64,000 nt of DNA from Ceratobasidium sp. AG-K. Taxonomy: Eukaryota > Basidiomycota > Agaricomycetes > Cantharellales > Ceratobasidiaceae. The stretch is taken from positions 1,984,001 through 2,048,000 of the forward strand of contig JAWNGF010000003.1 of assembly GCA_037039685.1 (NCBI GenBank). Direction: 5' to 3'. The notes under the pieces were generated by a model. The model made no database searches and was not told the DNA's origin. It was given only the letters and a program-made list of their open reading frames with translations. This document shows, one piece after another, positions 53,038 to 64,000 of this stretch. Positions within the stretch are counted from its first letter, which is position 1. Every line of letters starts with the position of its first letter. A program made the translations under genes and the position numbers.

Positions 53038-55207
53038 ATGCCCACGACCACAGATGTAGTTTCTTCCCTCGTCGGTGCGGATCACGTTACGGAGATCTGC
53101 ATAACGACGTCACTTGCCCTTGACGTGCACCATGTTGCCATGGAGAGCGTCAAGTTAACAGTCAATGTCGTATGCCAACCCTCTACCGGCCTCGGTTCTC
53201 GCTTCAACCATTTCGTACTCCTCGCCCTCTGGTATGGCTGTTGGATCGGCTTTGCATTCGTGCTTCATATTTTCGTCGGCCGCTATTGGCCCCGATCTCG
53301 AAACGGAGCTGGGAAAAGGCCCCGGAGCTGTCGATATCGGATTCCAACGGGGCAGGGTTGTACAGGAGTGAGTTGCCCGTCCATACAGGGAGAAGGTAGG
53401 TGCGATTCCTACCATTCACCGAAAAGTTGGGCTAACTCGATGCTCTAGATAGCTCACCGTTTCCCTTTGCAAACGTCGACGACGACACCCTCGCTGATGT
53501 TTCGAGCACACCCAATGGGAGGGGTCGTCGGTCTGCTACCGTCGGTAGCAGCGTTATGCTGTCTCGTTTTAACCCTTTGGCCGGCGAGTTTTTTCACAAT
53601 AAAGGTTGACGTTGCGCTGAAGCACGTCTTACCTTGAACAGACCAAGCTGACACCCAGAACTCTTTGACGATCAACGAGAGCGACGCTCCTACTACAAAT
53701 TCACACGGTATGTTTGATCGATAGTCCCATCGGCGGAGTAATAAAACTCCGGCCCTTCTTTCCTTCTCCAGGCCATTTGACATCTCAAACTCTATCGAAT
53801 CGGCCCCCATCGACTTCTTTGATACAGCCGGGCGATCCTGTAACCCCTCGCCCCGGCGTTGCATCTCCAAACACCGGCAAAAGACGTACATATCTCTCAG
53901 GGCCTGTTCGTTCCCAAAGTCGCCGGCGAGCACACCAGAATGCAATCCTGGACGTTTTCGAGCCTCGATTAGCTGAGCCTATTCCCCTGTTGGCGACGCT
54001 CCTCGCCTGGACCACCCTACCTACACCACCTGCGAGTAGTTCGAGCGTGTTTGAGCCCAGGCCGGCTGATCCAACCAGGAGTACACCATTACTCGCGGCC
54101 TTGTATCCCCGACTTGGCCACCTCACGGTAGCTTCTCGGACCAAGTGGTTTATACTCGTCATCGCAGTGACTTGCAAGGAGCACGAAGTAATAGACCCCA
54201 AGTTCGATCTCGCTTTTCTCCGAAAGGTGTTCGGCCAATCCAAGTCCACGAACGTCCGCTTTGAATGTTTGGCCGAAGGGGACGCTACTCTCGAAAACAT
54301 CCGGGCCAAGCTTGAATCCCTCTACTGCGAAGCTCGGGAAACCCACGGTCCATTTCGGTTGTGCATCTACCTTACTGGCATAGGAGACGGCGATAGCAAG
54401 ATGTGCCTCCTTGGCGGCGAGGTCGTCAGTGAACAAGAGTTGGGAGGTTGGACACTAGGCCTACAAGATCAATCGACCGGCAGCCGATACTCAAACTCTA
54501 TAAGCGCAATATTGGACTTCTGCCGTGAGGCAATGAAGCAACGGGACTTGATGGACGATAGGCTAGGCCTTGTTTGGTCATCTTCGATTGGTGAACCACC
54601 GTCTGCAAATGCTTACTCTCTTGGTGATGGCCTGCCAATGTCTTGCTTTCTTATTGCCCTTTTTTCGGTTGCAAACAATATCACTACTGGCTCCAACGCA
54701 TTCGGGGAAGCAATTAAACTACAGCTTGAACAAATCGGGGACTTCTTGCGCTTTTGTTACGACAAGCAGCATGAAACCAATGGACAATGTGAACGCTGCA
54801 AGGCTCAAGGGGAGAATTGTCTTCTGCTTGCACTGCAGGTGCCCGAGTGGGATTCGGCCGGAGTGAGTGGCTCGTAGTGCATCAACCTTCCAATCCTAAC
54901 TTGACCCTTCAGCTCGACATGCTTACCGCCCTAGCAGAGCTTATCAAGGCCGAGTATTCTGAGTATGCACTTGAGGTTTCCGAAGCGCTCGCCCGGGAAA
55001 TGGGAGAACAAGGCTTTCTGGCTAGAAGTGTAGGTCTGGAACTAATGTTGAGCGACTTCAAATTAATAATTCGCAATGTTTCAGAACGACTGTCATTTGC
55101 CCTCTGGCTCGAAGCAAGCATCCTCCGTTCGGGAAGCTCGAGCTTCGACGCCACACTTTCGTGGTGCAAATGAGCGAACCTCCCAAATAGTGGAGCACAT
55201 GGGTTGA
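53038..55207 (+). CDS. P4: membrane-anchored caspase-like protein without catalytic His
   Basis: Six exons, 53038-53395, 53449-53604, 53642-53707, 53772-54862, 54913-55029, 55085-55207, give 636 residues; intron phases 1,1,1,0,0. The start at 53038 is chosen by alignment with relic R2; an in-frame ATG at 52990 is possible and would add 16 residues. The ectodomain (VKLTVNVVCQPS) is unlike those of P1-P3. TM near FVLLALWYGCWIGFAFVLHIF. Core: WFILVIAVT, TGIGD for SGHG (His to Ile), MCL, DFCRE; the CSPGQ block is diverged to SSSIGE. Then H-x5-C-x2-C-x6-C (QHETNGQCERC). The most divergent member in the core. Confidence 0.82.
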
Positions 55208-56261
55208 CCTCATAAACTCTCTCGTTTGTTATATTCCTCCAGAGGCCGCCAATAGGATCATAATGTGTTACGGTAAACTAAATATAAAAACGACTTTTGC
55301 TTTCGTTTAGCTAGAAATGTGCGGATGTAAATTTAAATCTGGCGTGTATTCACAAGCGCTAGTCGGTCCTGCTTATGCTGAAAAGAACGTCCGTCTCTGC
55401 TGTGTGCACGCGGGCTGTGATTTGTGCCAGTGCCGTTCGGATCCATTTTGGGCCCCTGATTGATGGTGAGTAGGGGTGTAGCTCCTGGGGGGACAACTTG
55501 GAGTACGATATTCACTATATATGGAAGTCAGTATTGGTGGCGCCTGGACATCGCTCTCTGACTGGTACTCTTCTGATAGTGGTGAATCCTAGGATGAGGG
55601 TCATGGTGTGGCCTCCTAATTAAAGCGCGATGCTTTTGAATGAAGAGCGTGAGTTGAGGCTCGCAGTAACGGCGTTCGTTATTGTATGTGTGCTAATTCG
55701 CGAGATAAACAGAATAATTGCAACCGGCAAACTAATTATGTTTGTTTATACAAAGTCTGGCCGCCAAGCTCATCCTAAGTCCACTCCGTCATATCCGTTA
55801 TATTTGGCTATGCCGCTCAATTAGTTGAAATTGGCAGATCGTCCCAAGGCACAGAGCAGTCTGGAAAGCTCCCAATATATTGTTCGTTATTTATGTTATT
55901 GTAAACATGGGCTAGTTAGGCGTTCTTGTCGGCGAAGCTACCTCAGGCTGGGAACGACGTGATCTCGCTTTCCCGCGGCACCCAGTCGCTCAACTTAGCC
56001 TCGTGTATTTTCAGTATCTCACGCATTGATCTCAAACGTCTCACATAAGTCCGCATGCAAACCACATGTAATGTCAGAAACACGGGGTTGATGAACAAAA
56101 GTCTTAAATGCTTTCGCTTCACCTGCAGCGCGACTCAGTTTCTAGTCCTCCTCAACACAATCGCGTGTCTGAAGTACATACAACAAGTGGATTCACGGAA
56201 CATAGCCATCCCCTCCCCAACTTCTTTACCCCTTGGCGTATTTCACAGGATCAACGGCGCC
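55208..56261. other. convergent spacer P4/P5, duplicated at 47.8 kb
   Basis: No gene. Aligns in order with 47796-48560, including a motif ATATAAAAACRA near 55283. It marks the second copy of the duplicated unit. Confidence 0.5.
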
Positions 56262-58375
56262 TCACGCCTCGACGATGATACTCGGAGACTCGGCCTGTAC
56301 CATCAACGGTGCGGCACCCCGCGAATGCTGTGCTGCCGCGCTTGAATTCTGCACAATAGGGGTTGATTGGGGGGTTTGAGACATGGAGGCTCGCTGCAGA
56401 ACATAAGCTTCCAAAAGTGCTCCCGACACTCGCCAGACTTACGTTTCTCCGGCTCCAAAGCTCAATATCCTTCTCCTCTTTGTGAAAGCGATTAACGATA
56501 TCGCACATGGGGCCAGGGTGTTTCGTTGCTATGAACACACCAAGTTCATGGAGGTCGGACCACTAGTTGGTCCAAGGAGCATCAGGATATGGAATCTCGA
56601 CGTATCACAGAAGCAGTACGTACCCCGTCGTCCCCTGGTTCAAGGGTTTGAGGTTCGGGTTGGTCACACGTCGAATCGTTCGTACAGTCCTTACAGTCCC
56701 CCGGGTTGGCGTGCCAAATTTCATGGATCTGCGCTCTGAGCTTGCCTACTTGACCCAACCAGTACACGAGCGCCTTCTTGAATGCGTTTGGACTAGGAGG
56801 GCGGTCATTCGCCGCAAGGAAAAAGGAGAGGTAGAAGCACGACCTGGATATGTTTTTGGGCACAAAACCTATGGCTTGTGCAAGTTCGCCAGGTGAGCAC
56901 GACCGGATCAGGTTAGCCAGGCCCCCAGCGTTGAAACTCGCCAGGACCTGTTGCCTACACACGTCGAGTATAATTGTGGGGATCTGAGCGCCGGGAAGGC
57001 GCACGGTTGATAGCCAGTCGAAAATATCTTTCTCGGCGAGAAACGCATCGCCCGGCAAGCACATTCCGCCCTCGGCGCCTCGACCGGCTAGGAACACCAG
57101 CAATCTGGAGCGGGTAATAAAAGCCAACAAATAGAGCCGAATAAATCGTCGTCTGATGGTGTCAAGCGTCACATCGTTTCCGGCAAGTGAAGAGAAGGGG
57201 ATAATGGCGGGGTCGTTGACGGGCTGGTGGAGGATAGTCCGAAAAACACCGAGGTCGTGATCTGGGTCTCCCAGTCCGTCGTCCGCGGCGACGAAAAGGA
57301 CGGAGAGGTTGTCGGCAGGCGGAGCGGAAAGGTCTGCTGGGCCGGTGTACAACGACTTGTGCAACGTCAACGGCGTGATTTCGGTTGGATTGGGCGGAGA
57401 CGGTTCGGGTTCGACATCATGAAATAACGTGTTGTATCGTGCCTGAAGGCGGGTGGCTACGACGAGGAGCCTCGGATCGGGCACGCTCCGCGATCGTCCG
57501 GGTCCAACCGTTGCACAAGGGTGGCAGGTTTGCGGCGGATTGGATAGTGGGTTGTCGAGAACCTCGTACCACCGAGTAATAATCAAGGGCAAATCGTCGT
57601 TGTGGGACAAGGATGGTTCAGCTGCAACTAGCGCCGGATACCGTATCAGTGAGAAGTCAAGGCATGGACACAAAGGGTTATTTACATATCACTTGAGCAG
57701 CCAGAGTGGTATTGCAACATCCGGATTCGAGATATCGATCGGAAGCTGCGATCGATGATGAGCGTGAAACGGCACCTGCTAGGGGAAGCCGATGAATACG
57801 GGTGAGCCGAAAGATATCCGAACGTGACTTACTCTGCAGCACGTTACGACGGGATGAAGCACCGTCGGAAGCCGATGCCATAGCGAGGGACTTTCCCTTA
57901 TTACTGAACGGCTGGGGACAATCGTTATGTGCGTCATTGGTCATTTCCTGGGCTGGTTGGCGGGAGTCGGCTAAGATTTTTCGATTAACAAGAGCTGGAC
58001 AACAGAAAGATACCACCTACGGTTGACGCAGGCTGGTTCGCCAACCGAGCCGGAGTGGTTGCACCCAGGGCGCGCGATCCATCCCTGCGACACCTGCTCC
58101 CCTTGTCTACGCCATGTAGCAAACAGAAAAGCGACGAAAAAAACGACCGCAACCAGAATAAGAATGCACCAAGTGCGAAACTGTACGCGTTGACTGTCGG
58201 TAGGGGCATGTAGTAGTTGTAGGTCATAAGTATTGTCCTTGCCGACGTAACTGGCTGACGTCAGATTCCGTACAGGGAGTCTGGACGGCAGAGCGTGGGC
58301 AGGGATGAGTAGTCTGGTCGTGGTCAAGAGCAACCCAATGGCCAGTCCGACGTGGGCGTTCAAATTTATAAACAT
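56262..58375 (-). CDS. P5: membrane-anchored caspase-like protein without catalytic His
   Basis: Six exons on the minus strand: 58375-58021, 57970-57833, 57775-57686, 57627-56624, 56562-56443, 56393-56262, giving 612 residues with phases 1,1,1,0,0. Exon 3 could start 3 nt earlier. Signal peptide (VGLAIGLLLTTTRLLIPAHALP), ectodomain, TM (WCILILVAVVFFVAFLF). Core: VLFVAADDG, AGRGA for SGHG (His to Arg), MCL, DVCRQ, CSPGE; then H-x5-C-x2-C-x5-C (WHANPGDCKDC). Closest to P3. The P3 and P5 pair sits in two copies of a duplicated unit. Confidence 0.82.
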
Positions 58376-59742
58376 CAAAGATAGAGCCGGGTAGGGGGGC
58401 TTCAAAGTGGTGAGGATGCCGTCACCTCCTGCCGTCGATCCTTATGTGGAATCCCCATCGCAGAGGGATTTCTTTTCGAACGTCAACTGCGGTGCCCGCC
58501 AAGCGGTTTTATTCCTGGCTTTTGAGTCAAATACCCAAGAAACCAAATGTCTTGGGTATCCCACCGATCGCGAGACCGTGACTCTGGACGCGTGACGCTC
58601 ACCTGCACGTGAGTTGCCCGCTCTCTCTCTCTCATGATCAAAAAACTTGGTAAATTAAACTCAAGGTGACGTTGTGTTTATAATATTTTGCTTTACTTCA
58701 TGCCTTACACTTTGTTATGGGAATCACAGGCTGGTGTATGTATCCCACCCGCCCACGACGAGCTCTTGTCTAGGTCTCAACTACATTTTCGACGCCACGA
58801 TGTCAACGCGTTTTGCCTTCTGCACTGTGTTGACGCGCCTGCCAATCCTTACGCCGCCCATCCATCCGTCAGGCCAAAATCGCCGGGCACGTTGGTTCAA
58901 TGATGGATCATCTGTTTCTCAAGGAGATCCAGAAGTCGAAACGCTTTATGACGGAGCCGTGGATGCGCCACAGAACCTGGCTTCGACAAACTCAGTCGGC
59001 TTTTCATTTGCGGAAAGTGCGAGCTGTTTAATAAATATCAATTATCGTGTTGCCTTTACGATTTGCGATATTTCGGACATCATCCTCCACGCTCGACGGT
59101 CAATCTCAACCAGATCGAATCCGGGCATGCCCTTTGCGCTCTCCTAACGTGGCGCGGGGATGGTACACACGGGGTCATGCGATGCTCGTGGCTCCACCTG
59201 GCGGCGGGTTTCGCGGTGACTGTGTGACTGTGACTGCGAGTGCTATTGCCCTTTACCCATCAGCGCACCTCGGTGCCGGCCGTGTGCGTTTCTGCCCAGG
59301 TCTTCTAAGATCTTTCACTCGGCCAGCGAAGCCTGGAAACGCCAATCGAATGGGGATCAACCCAAAGTTGTGTCTCAGAGGCGGGACTCCCACGACAAAT
59401 TTTGCCTAGATTGTGGGTGATCCATTTCGACAAAGACCCAAAGCTCTGTGCCAACGGAGCCGCTGATGCCCCACGAGCTCAGCTTCTCATGAATCCAGCT
59501 GTTCTCTCATTTCATCCGCAAGCAATGACGCAATCATGCGATGTTCGTATGCTAGGTGCGCAAACTACAGTTATCTGGGATCGTTTCAGCACCTCCGACA
59601 AGAGGTAACACCTGGGAGCCCAAGTTCTTTAGGCGAGAAGCCAAACTGTCCCAAAAGATCAAGACCGCTTCTGATCGAGTACATATGTGGAGGATTCTAT
59701 TGCGCCGCTCTTGTTAGCCATCCTCTGCGGCCCTCACTTGCC
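58376..59742. other. divergent intergenic region P5/R2
   Basis: No full gene. 58730-59742 is the duplicate of about 51995-53037. It serves as upstream region for relic R2 as the other copy does for P4. Confidence 0.55.
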
Positions 59743-60087
59743 ATGTCCTCGCCGATTAATATTGAAATTTCTTCCCTTGTCGAATTAATGCCCCTCGTCC
59801 CCGGCATACGCCAACTTATTGTGGAGAAAGTCAAACTAGCTGTCAATGTTGTATGCCAACCTTCCACGCCCGAAGTGATCCAAGGCGACCTGGATTCTCG
59901 CTCCAACCACCACACCCTACTCATCCTCTGGTATGCTTATTGGGCTGCCGTTGCACTTGGGCTTCATATTCTGGTCAGCCGCTGTTGGCCTCACTCCCGA
60001 AACGGAAGCAGGATCGCATCCCAAAGTTATCCGTACCGGATATCCAATTTGAATAACACGCGGAAGCTCCCTAGTCTTGCATTATAA
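59743..60087 (+). CDS. R2: truncated P4-like protein, ectodomain and TM only
   Basis: One exon of 114 codons from ATG 59743, aligned with P4 exon 1 over its whole length (VKLAVNVVCQPS, LILWYAYWAAVALGLHIL, PHSRNGS). It stops at TAA just where P4 would splice into exon 2. The rest of the gene is absent; P6 starts its 3' end at 60241 on the other strand. It is either a dead remnant of the duplication or a small membrane protein keeping only the ectodomain and TM, which could act as a decoy or regulator. The reading frame is clean. Confidence 0.5.
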   Translation: MSSPINIEISSLVELMPLVPGIRQLIVEKVKLAVNVVCQPSTPEVIQGDLDSRSNHHTLLILWYAYWAAVALGLHILVSRCWPHSRNGSRIASQSYPYRISNLNNTRKLPSLAL

Positions 60088-60240
60088 TCATTGTCATTAG
60101 TTACTGTTATTATAGTGATGTAGGCTCTAATGTAAAATTCATCTAAGTGCGTCTAGCATAAAGAGTGTGGAATATGAAAGAATGTTGTTTGGTAGAAGCT
60201 CTGCCCAATTACACCTGGATTATGGGCTGGATAACTGTGT

Positions 60241-62062
60241 CTACGCCTGGAATACGCAATGGCTTGCACCCCGCATATGCCGCGCTGTGTGGCCTGTATG
60301 TTGGGCAGACGGCGGATCCTGAAAATTAGAATGTCAACAAACTTATGCTCCGCTAACATCGATAGATCAACTCACAGTAGCCACAGCGAACTTGCACAGC
60401 TTCATTTCTTCGAGAAACAAAGCATCAATCTTGACGGCTGAATTGCAATAGTTTTTCGCAATAAACGTGGCCAACTGGCGGATATCCTCCCACTAGATAA
60501 CAAAACAACATTAGTGGACAAACGCCAACAAACCAAACGACACCCACCCCTGCTCGTGATCCGTCAGGTACCTGCAGCCCGGGTCGAGCGCACTTTCCTT
60601 CTGGCTCATTGCTACAATATTTGCAGATCCCTGATCCTATGTGCCACTCCGTGTGGCTGTACAACAAGTACCTCCCCAACTCGTCCAACTGGCATTGAAA
60701 CGCTGCTTCAAACTCTGCAAAGCCAGCGCCGGCACTCTTGCACGCCCGAAACAACGCGAGCCAGAAGCACGACCTGGGTATAGCTGGGTCCTCGAATTCA
60801 ATTGCATAAGAACGTTGTCCGAGGGAGCAAGACCAAACCAAGTTAGCTACACCACCGGGGCTCGCACTCGGGGAGTCCTTGCTCTCACGACAGATGTCGG
60901 TAACAATCGTGACGGGTTTGGAGTGTAGCAATCCGAGTCGCGTACGTGTGGTCGATAGCCAATTGCAAAGGTCATCTTCCGAGATGGATACGTTGTTGGA
61001 AAGGCACATTCGATTGGTGGAGTTGCCTTGACCAGATAAAAATACGAGCATTTTGGATCCTGTCAAAGTCGCCCGCAGGTCCAGCCAGAGCAGCCAGCCT
61101 TTGATATTGCTAAGGGTGACGTCGGCGCCAGTCAGTGACGTGAAGCGAATGGCCACATTCTCAGTGCTAGGCGCTTGGAGCGCAGTCTTGAAGGCCTTGG
61201 CATCGTGTTCCGGGTCTTCTTCGCCGTGGTTGACCCCGACAAAAAATACAGATAGTTGTTCCGTGGGTGGTGCAACGGAATCTTCCGGTTCTTCAGTGGA
61301 CGACGCAAGCAGATAGGTTTTATCCGATGGTGACAAAAACCCATCGCCCTCGTGCAATAAACTTTGGTACCGCGATTGAATCCGACTCGCTTTGGTGTCA
61401 TAGAGCGTCGGAATGGGGATGCTCTTGCCTCGCTCAACGGCTATGACGCGGCGGGTCCTTGTCGGGATTGGAGGGGCTTCTACTTCAACCCAGCGAGGGA
61501 ATGTTTGAACCAGAGAAAAAAGCGTCCTCTGGCATCGTCCCGAATCATGTACGTGTTCGGCTCCCATCGCATCAAGGCCATCTTCTGGAACCGCAGGTGC
61601 CTGAGTGACGGCCCAGCCTGCGAAAGCGCCAAATTAACAGGTTGATTCGGGAATGGTACCAATCCCAACTTACTGCACCCGTTCGGACCAAACGTCCCTT
61701 GGTTGGAAACCGCAGCCAAGGTGAACGTCCTACCCCGAGTGCGGTGCTGCAACGTTGGCATCCCTCGCCCCACCCAAGTTTGGAACGATAGTCGATAGCA
61801 CTTGATACCAATCGCAAACGCAATGATCGTCCACCAAACACACCAGGGAATGAATATGGGCTGGTGCGTAGGGAGTGCTGCTGGGGTTGGATTCCCTGTA
61901 CAGTTGTCGGCAAGGAGTGCAGGTTTTGTCGCAAGAGGATTAGACAGAAATGGCTTTCCGGATGTGTACAGCTGACCGGCAGACGAGAAAGAGTGTGATA
62001 GTACAACAACCCAGAACCAGGCTTGGGGGGGGGGCAATGGAACTTGATGCGTTGGCCTCCAT
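60241..62062 (-). CDS. P6: membrane-anchored caspase-like protein, start affected by C10 tract
   Basis: Four exons on the minus strand: 62062-61674, 61617-60548, 60492-60376, 60318-60241, about 550 residues. The linker exons 2-3 of the others are fused to the core exon. Signal-like stretch (WFWVVVLSHSFSSAG), ectodomain, TM (WCVWWTIIAFAIGI). Core: VFFVGVNHG, SGQGN for SGHG (His to Gln), MCL, DICRE, CSLGQ; then H-x5-C-x2-C-x7-C (WHIGSGICKYC). The only in-frame start, ATG at 62062, needs nine C residues in the tract at 62025-62034, but ten are present. Either a homopolymer error, a null allele or a slippage-prone switch. The frame is otherwise intact. Confidence 0.75.
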
Positions 62063-64000
62063 CTCGGGCAAGCCTCTTTTTAAGCCAAGTTGAAGCCAAT
62101 GTTGAAGGTATGTTCGAGAAACCCAGGGCGGGCGGTGTTAGGGCCTGAAACGCTGGCGGGACCAATATCCAACCAATTTTCCTCGGAAAGGATCAATGAA
62201 CCTTAATTTATTTGGCACGGATTTACGAGCCCAATGTTCCGGTTAGGGATATTCTGTTTGCATTGTTAGCGCTGCGCAGCCCTCCACGTCTGGCGGCCCG
62301 TTACACTGCATCGGGAAAACCCGACCCGGGACTCGCTGTACTAACCAGCATACCATAATACCCACTACCTTGCATGACAGACCCACGCTAAACGCACCGC
62401 ATAACTCATTCGAAGACGTATCCATAAAACAACCGACCCAAAAACTTATACTATAACCTAACTAGTGATTTCGGTAAGGTCGAGCCTCTATAAATTTACG
62501 TCATACGCCACAATGTGCCTCTAGCCCGAAATGAAATCTCCAGCTGCATGTTCGCTTCATGTTGCCGAGGCCTTCAGATCCCCGGCGGTAAGCTTACATT
62601 GCAATAATCAGTCACCGAGGTTGCAAACGAGTTCGGCTCCGATCCGCGTGGGATAAGCATAATGTATCGGTGCAGAATGTCGGGGTCTCCACTGGATTTT
62701 CGTGGAGTGCTAGTACTGTTCAAGTCGCGACACGTTCCGAGCCTGCGATCGAAGTCAACCCCCGGCCTATATCTACGCTGTTGAACGCGAATCGCGCTTG
62801 CTGCAGGACTGGGACGGTGTCTCAGACAATGGCCCTGAACACGGCCATATAACTAATATGGCGGGATCCAGGAGAGGCCTGATTTACTTCAGACGCATAC
62901 ACATCTTAGGGTAATATTTCATCTCATGTAGCTTATCTCGAAACCCACTCAAATGAGTGGGTAATGTATCGATTAATATACCCTCGTATTGCAAAAGAAA
63001 ACGTACAGCCGAGCCAATCCTGATATGGGCAAGTGATGTGCATGGAGCGAAGGCGGGAACTTGGTCAGCTCACATTGTCAGCGACAATATTCAGCGAGAC
63101 CGGTGGGACCCTTGTATGGCCAGGAATTTGCCGTGGTGTACGCACCTTCGATCTACCGAGCATCTAAGTTCGACATCCGTTCTTCACACGGAACGTTGTA
63201 CTGTATGATAACAACTGTCCACTAAACTCTGAGTCCCCAAATGATTACACTATGAGCTCAGGCGAACCCACAAGCATGTAAAACGTACTACCCCTCACAA
63301 ACTACGAGAATGGGAGGATGACATTATCACCACAGCCGGACAAGTTGCTACCACCAAGTACCGCATTGGTACTGTTGAAGCAAAGCCCAAAAGATCGGAC
63401 GGGACAAACAGTACAGTCACCCTCGCTATTATCCTTCCGGCTGCTCGAGGGGACACCACATTTCAAGCCACTCCCGCGAGGCATCAGAAGCACGGGCAAC
63501 TAGTCTGTGGTGACTCAAGGTTTACAATAAAAGCTAATGAGCACCCTCAGTATATTCACCGGTTATCAACCTACAAAGGGCATGGTTTGTTGCAATGAAA
63601 CCTATCTGGACCGGCTTGCAAGCGTAAAATGGAATTCGCACGGGCTGAAACTTCATGGCGACCCTAGGGCTTGTTGCCGACGACCCACCTCGTATCCAGG
63701 GGGTATTGCCCCCTCCTTTGTACCAATGCGAAGTGACCCTCTCACGGCAGGCTCCTAACATTACTTTCATTGTAATTCACTGCTTCATTTGCGCTGCTGC
63801 ATTTCGGCGATACTTACTATGAAGGTGGATCTGCGTCATCAGGTGTCTGCGTTTATGGCATTGCAATCCAGATTGAGGCAATCGTCAAATGTAATTAATA
63901 ACTGTGACTGCGAGGGTGTGGTTTCTCATCACGTGCAGGCGGCGTAATGATTTCAGACACGCAATCGAGTCTCCGTTCGACAAATCTACATACCAAGCGC
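62063..64000. other. right-hand non-coding region
   Basis: Only short open frames without recognisable domains, splice logic or similarity to the array. No transposon ends or RNA genes seen. The next gene may lie beyond the window. Confidence 0.45.

Noticed and set aside
42142..62062. P1-P6 as active metacaspases
   Set aside because: The His of the His/Cys dyad is missing in all six, and the usual acidic pocket motif is not visible; I call them caspase-like only.
62064..64000. Several 60-90 codon frames at the right end
   Set aside because: Short, overlapping on both strands, without similarity to the array or to any known family.

Overview
The window reads as fungal, most likely an agaricomycete basidiomycete close to Rhizoctonia/Ceratobasidium. 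That placement is inference. It rests on many 45-78 nt GT-AG introns, Tf1/sushi-type chromoviruses, and a family of caspase-like (peptidase C14) genes of the kind expanded in those fungi. No rRNA, tRNA or CRISPR was recognised.

Layout. (1) 1-26 kb is a nested transposon block. An old, mutated Ty3/gypsy chromovirus (element A, 268-13214, +) holds a solo LTR (3049-3515) and an intact-looking full-length chromovirus (element B, 3817-11037, -, TSD CTCAC). A dead Tc1/mariner-type transposase (14951-23822) is split by a third chromovirus of another family (element C, 15653-23499, TSD CTGAG) and followed by a solo LTR (23826-24268). One further solo LTR lies inside another at 25.0-26.0 kb. (2) 13.2-29.0 kb carries three tandem BTB/POZ-type genes. 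Two are decayed and embedded in the transposon block; the third (27905-29024) is intact. (3) 29.3-38.6 kb is ordinary gene space: a JMJD7-type JmjC hydroxylase (-), a disordered Pro/Gln-rich protein (+), and a 15-exon P4-ATPase lipid flippase (+) with one apparent frameshift. An aldo/keto reductase remnant follows. (4) 42.1-62.1 kb is an array of six divergent paralogs (called here P1-P6) plus three relics.

Each array gene encodes a signal- or anchor-like N-terminus, a short ectodomain, one transmembrane segment and a cytosolic caspase-like domain. All six have lost the catalytic histidine (SGHG has become SG-x-G) but keep the D-x-C cysteine as D-[IVF]-C-R, an invariant M-C-L, and a downstream H-x5-C-x2-C-x5-7-C motif. 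Five share the intron-phase order 1-1-1-0-0, and P6 has merged two exons. The reconstructed exon lengths give whole reading frames of about 550-636 codons. The array looks like an uncharacterised receptor-like pseudo-caspase system. A role in signalling, cell death or allorecognition is inference.

The retroelements add three points. Both families carry a third ORF overlapping the 3' end of pol, with a shared motif and no recognised function. Both have a 12-nt primer-binding site complementary to the predicted 5' end of their own RNA; the two families differ in sequence but covary perfectly, as expected for Tf1-type self-priming. The two B-family copies (A and B) share a G GGA AAA heptamer at a -1 gag/pol junction. 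Element A and the decayed BTB copies show strong CpG loss, consistent with methylation-driven decay of repeats.
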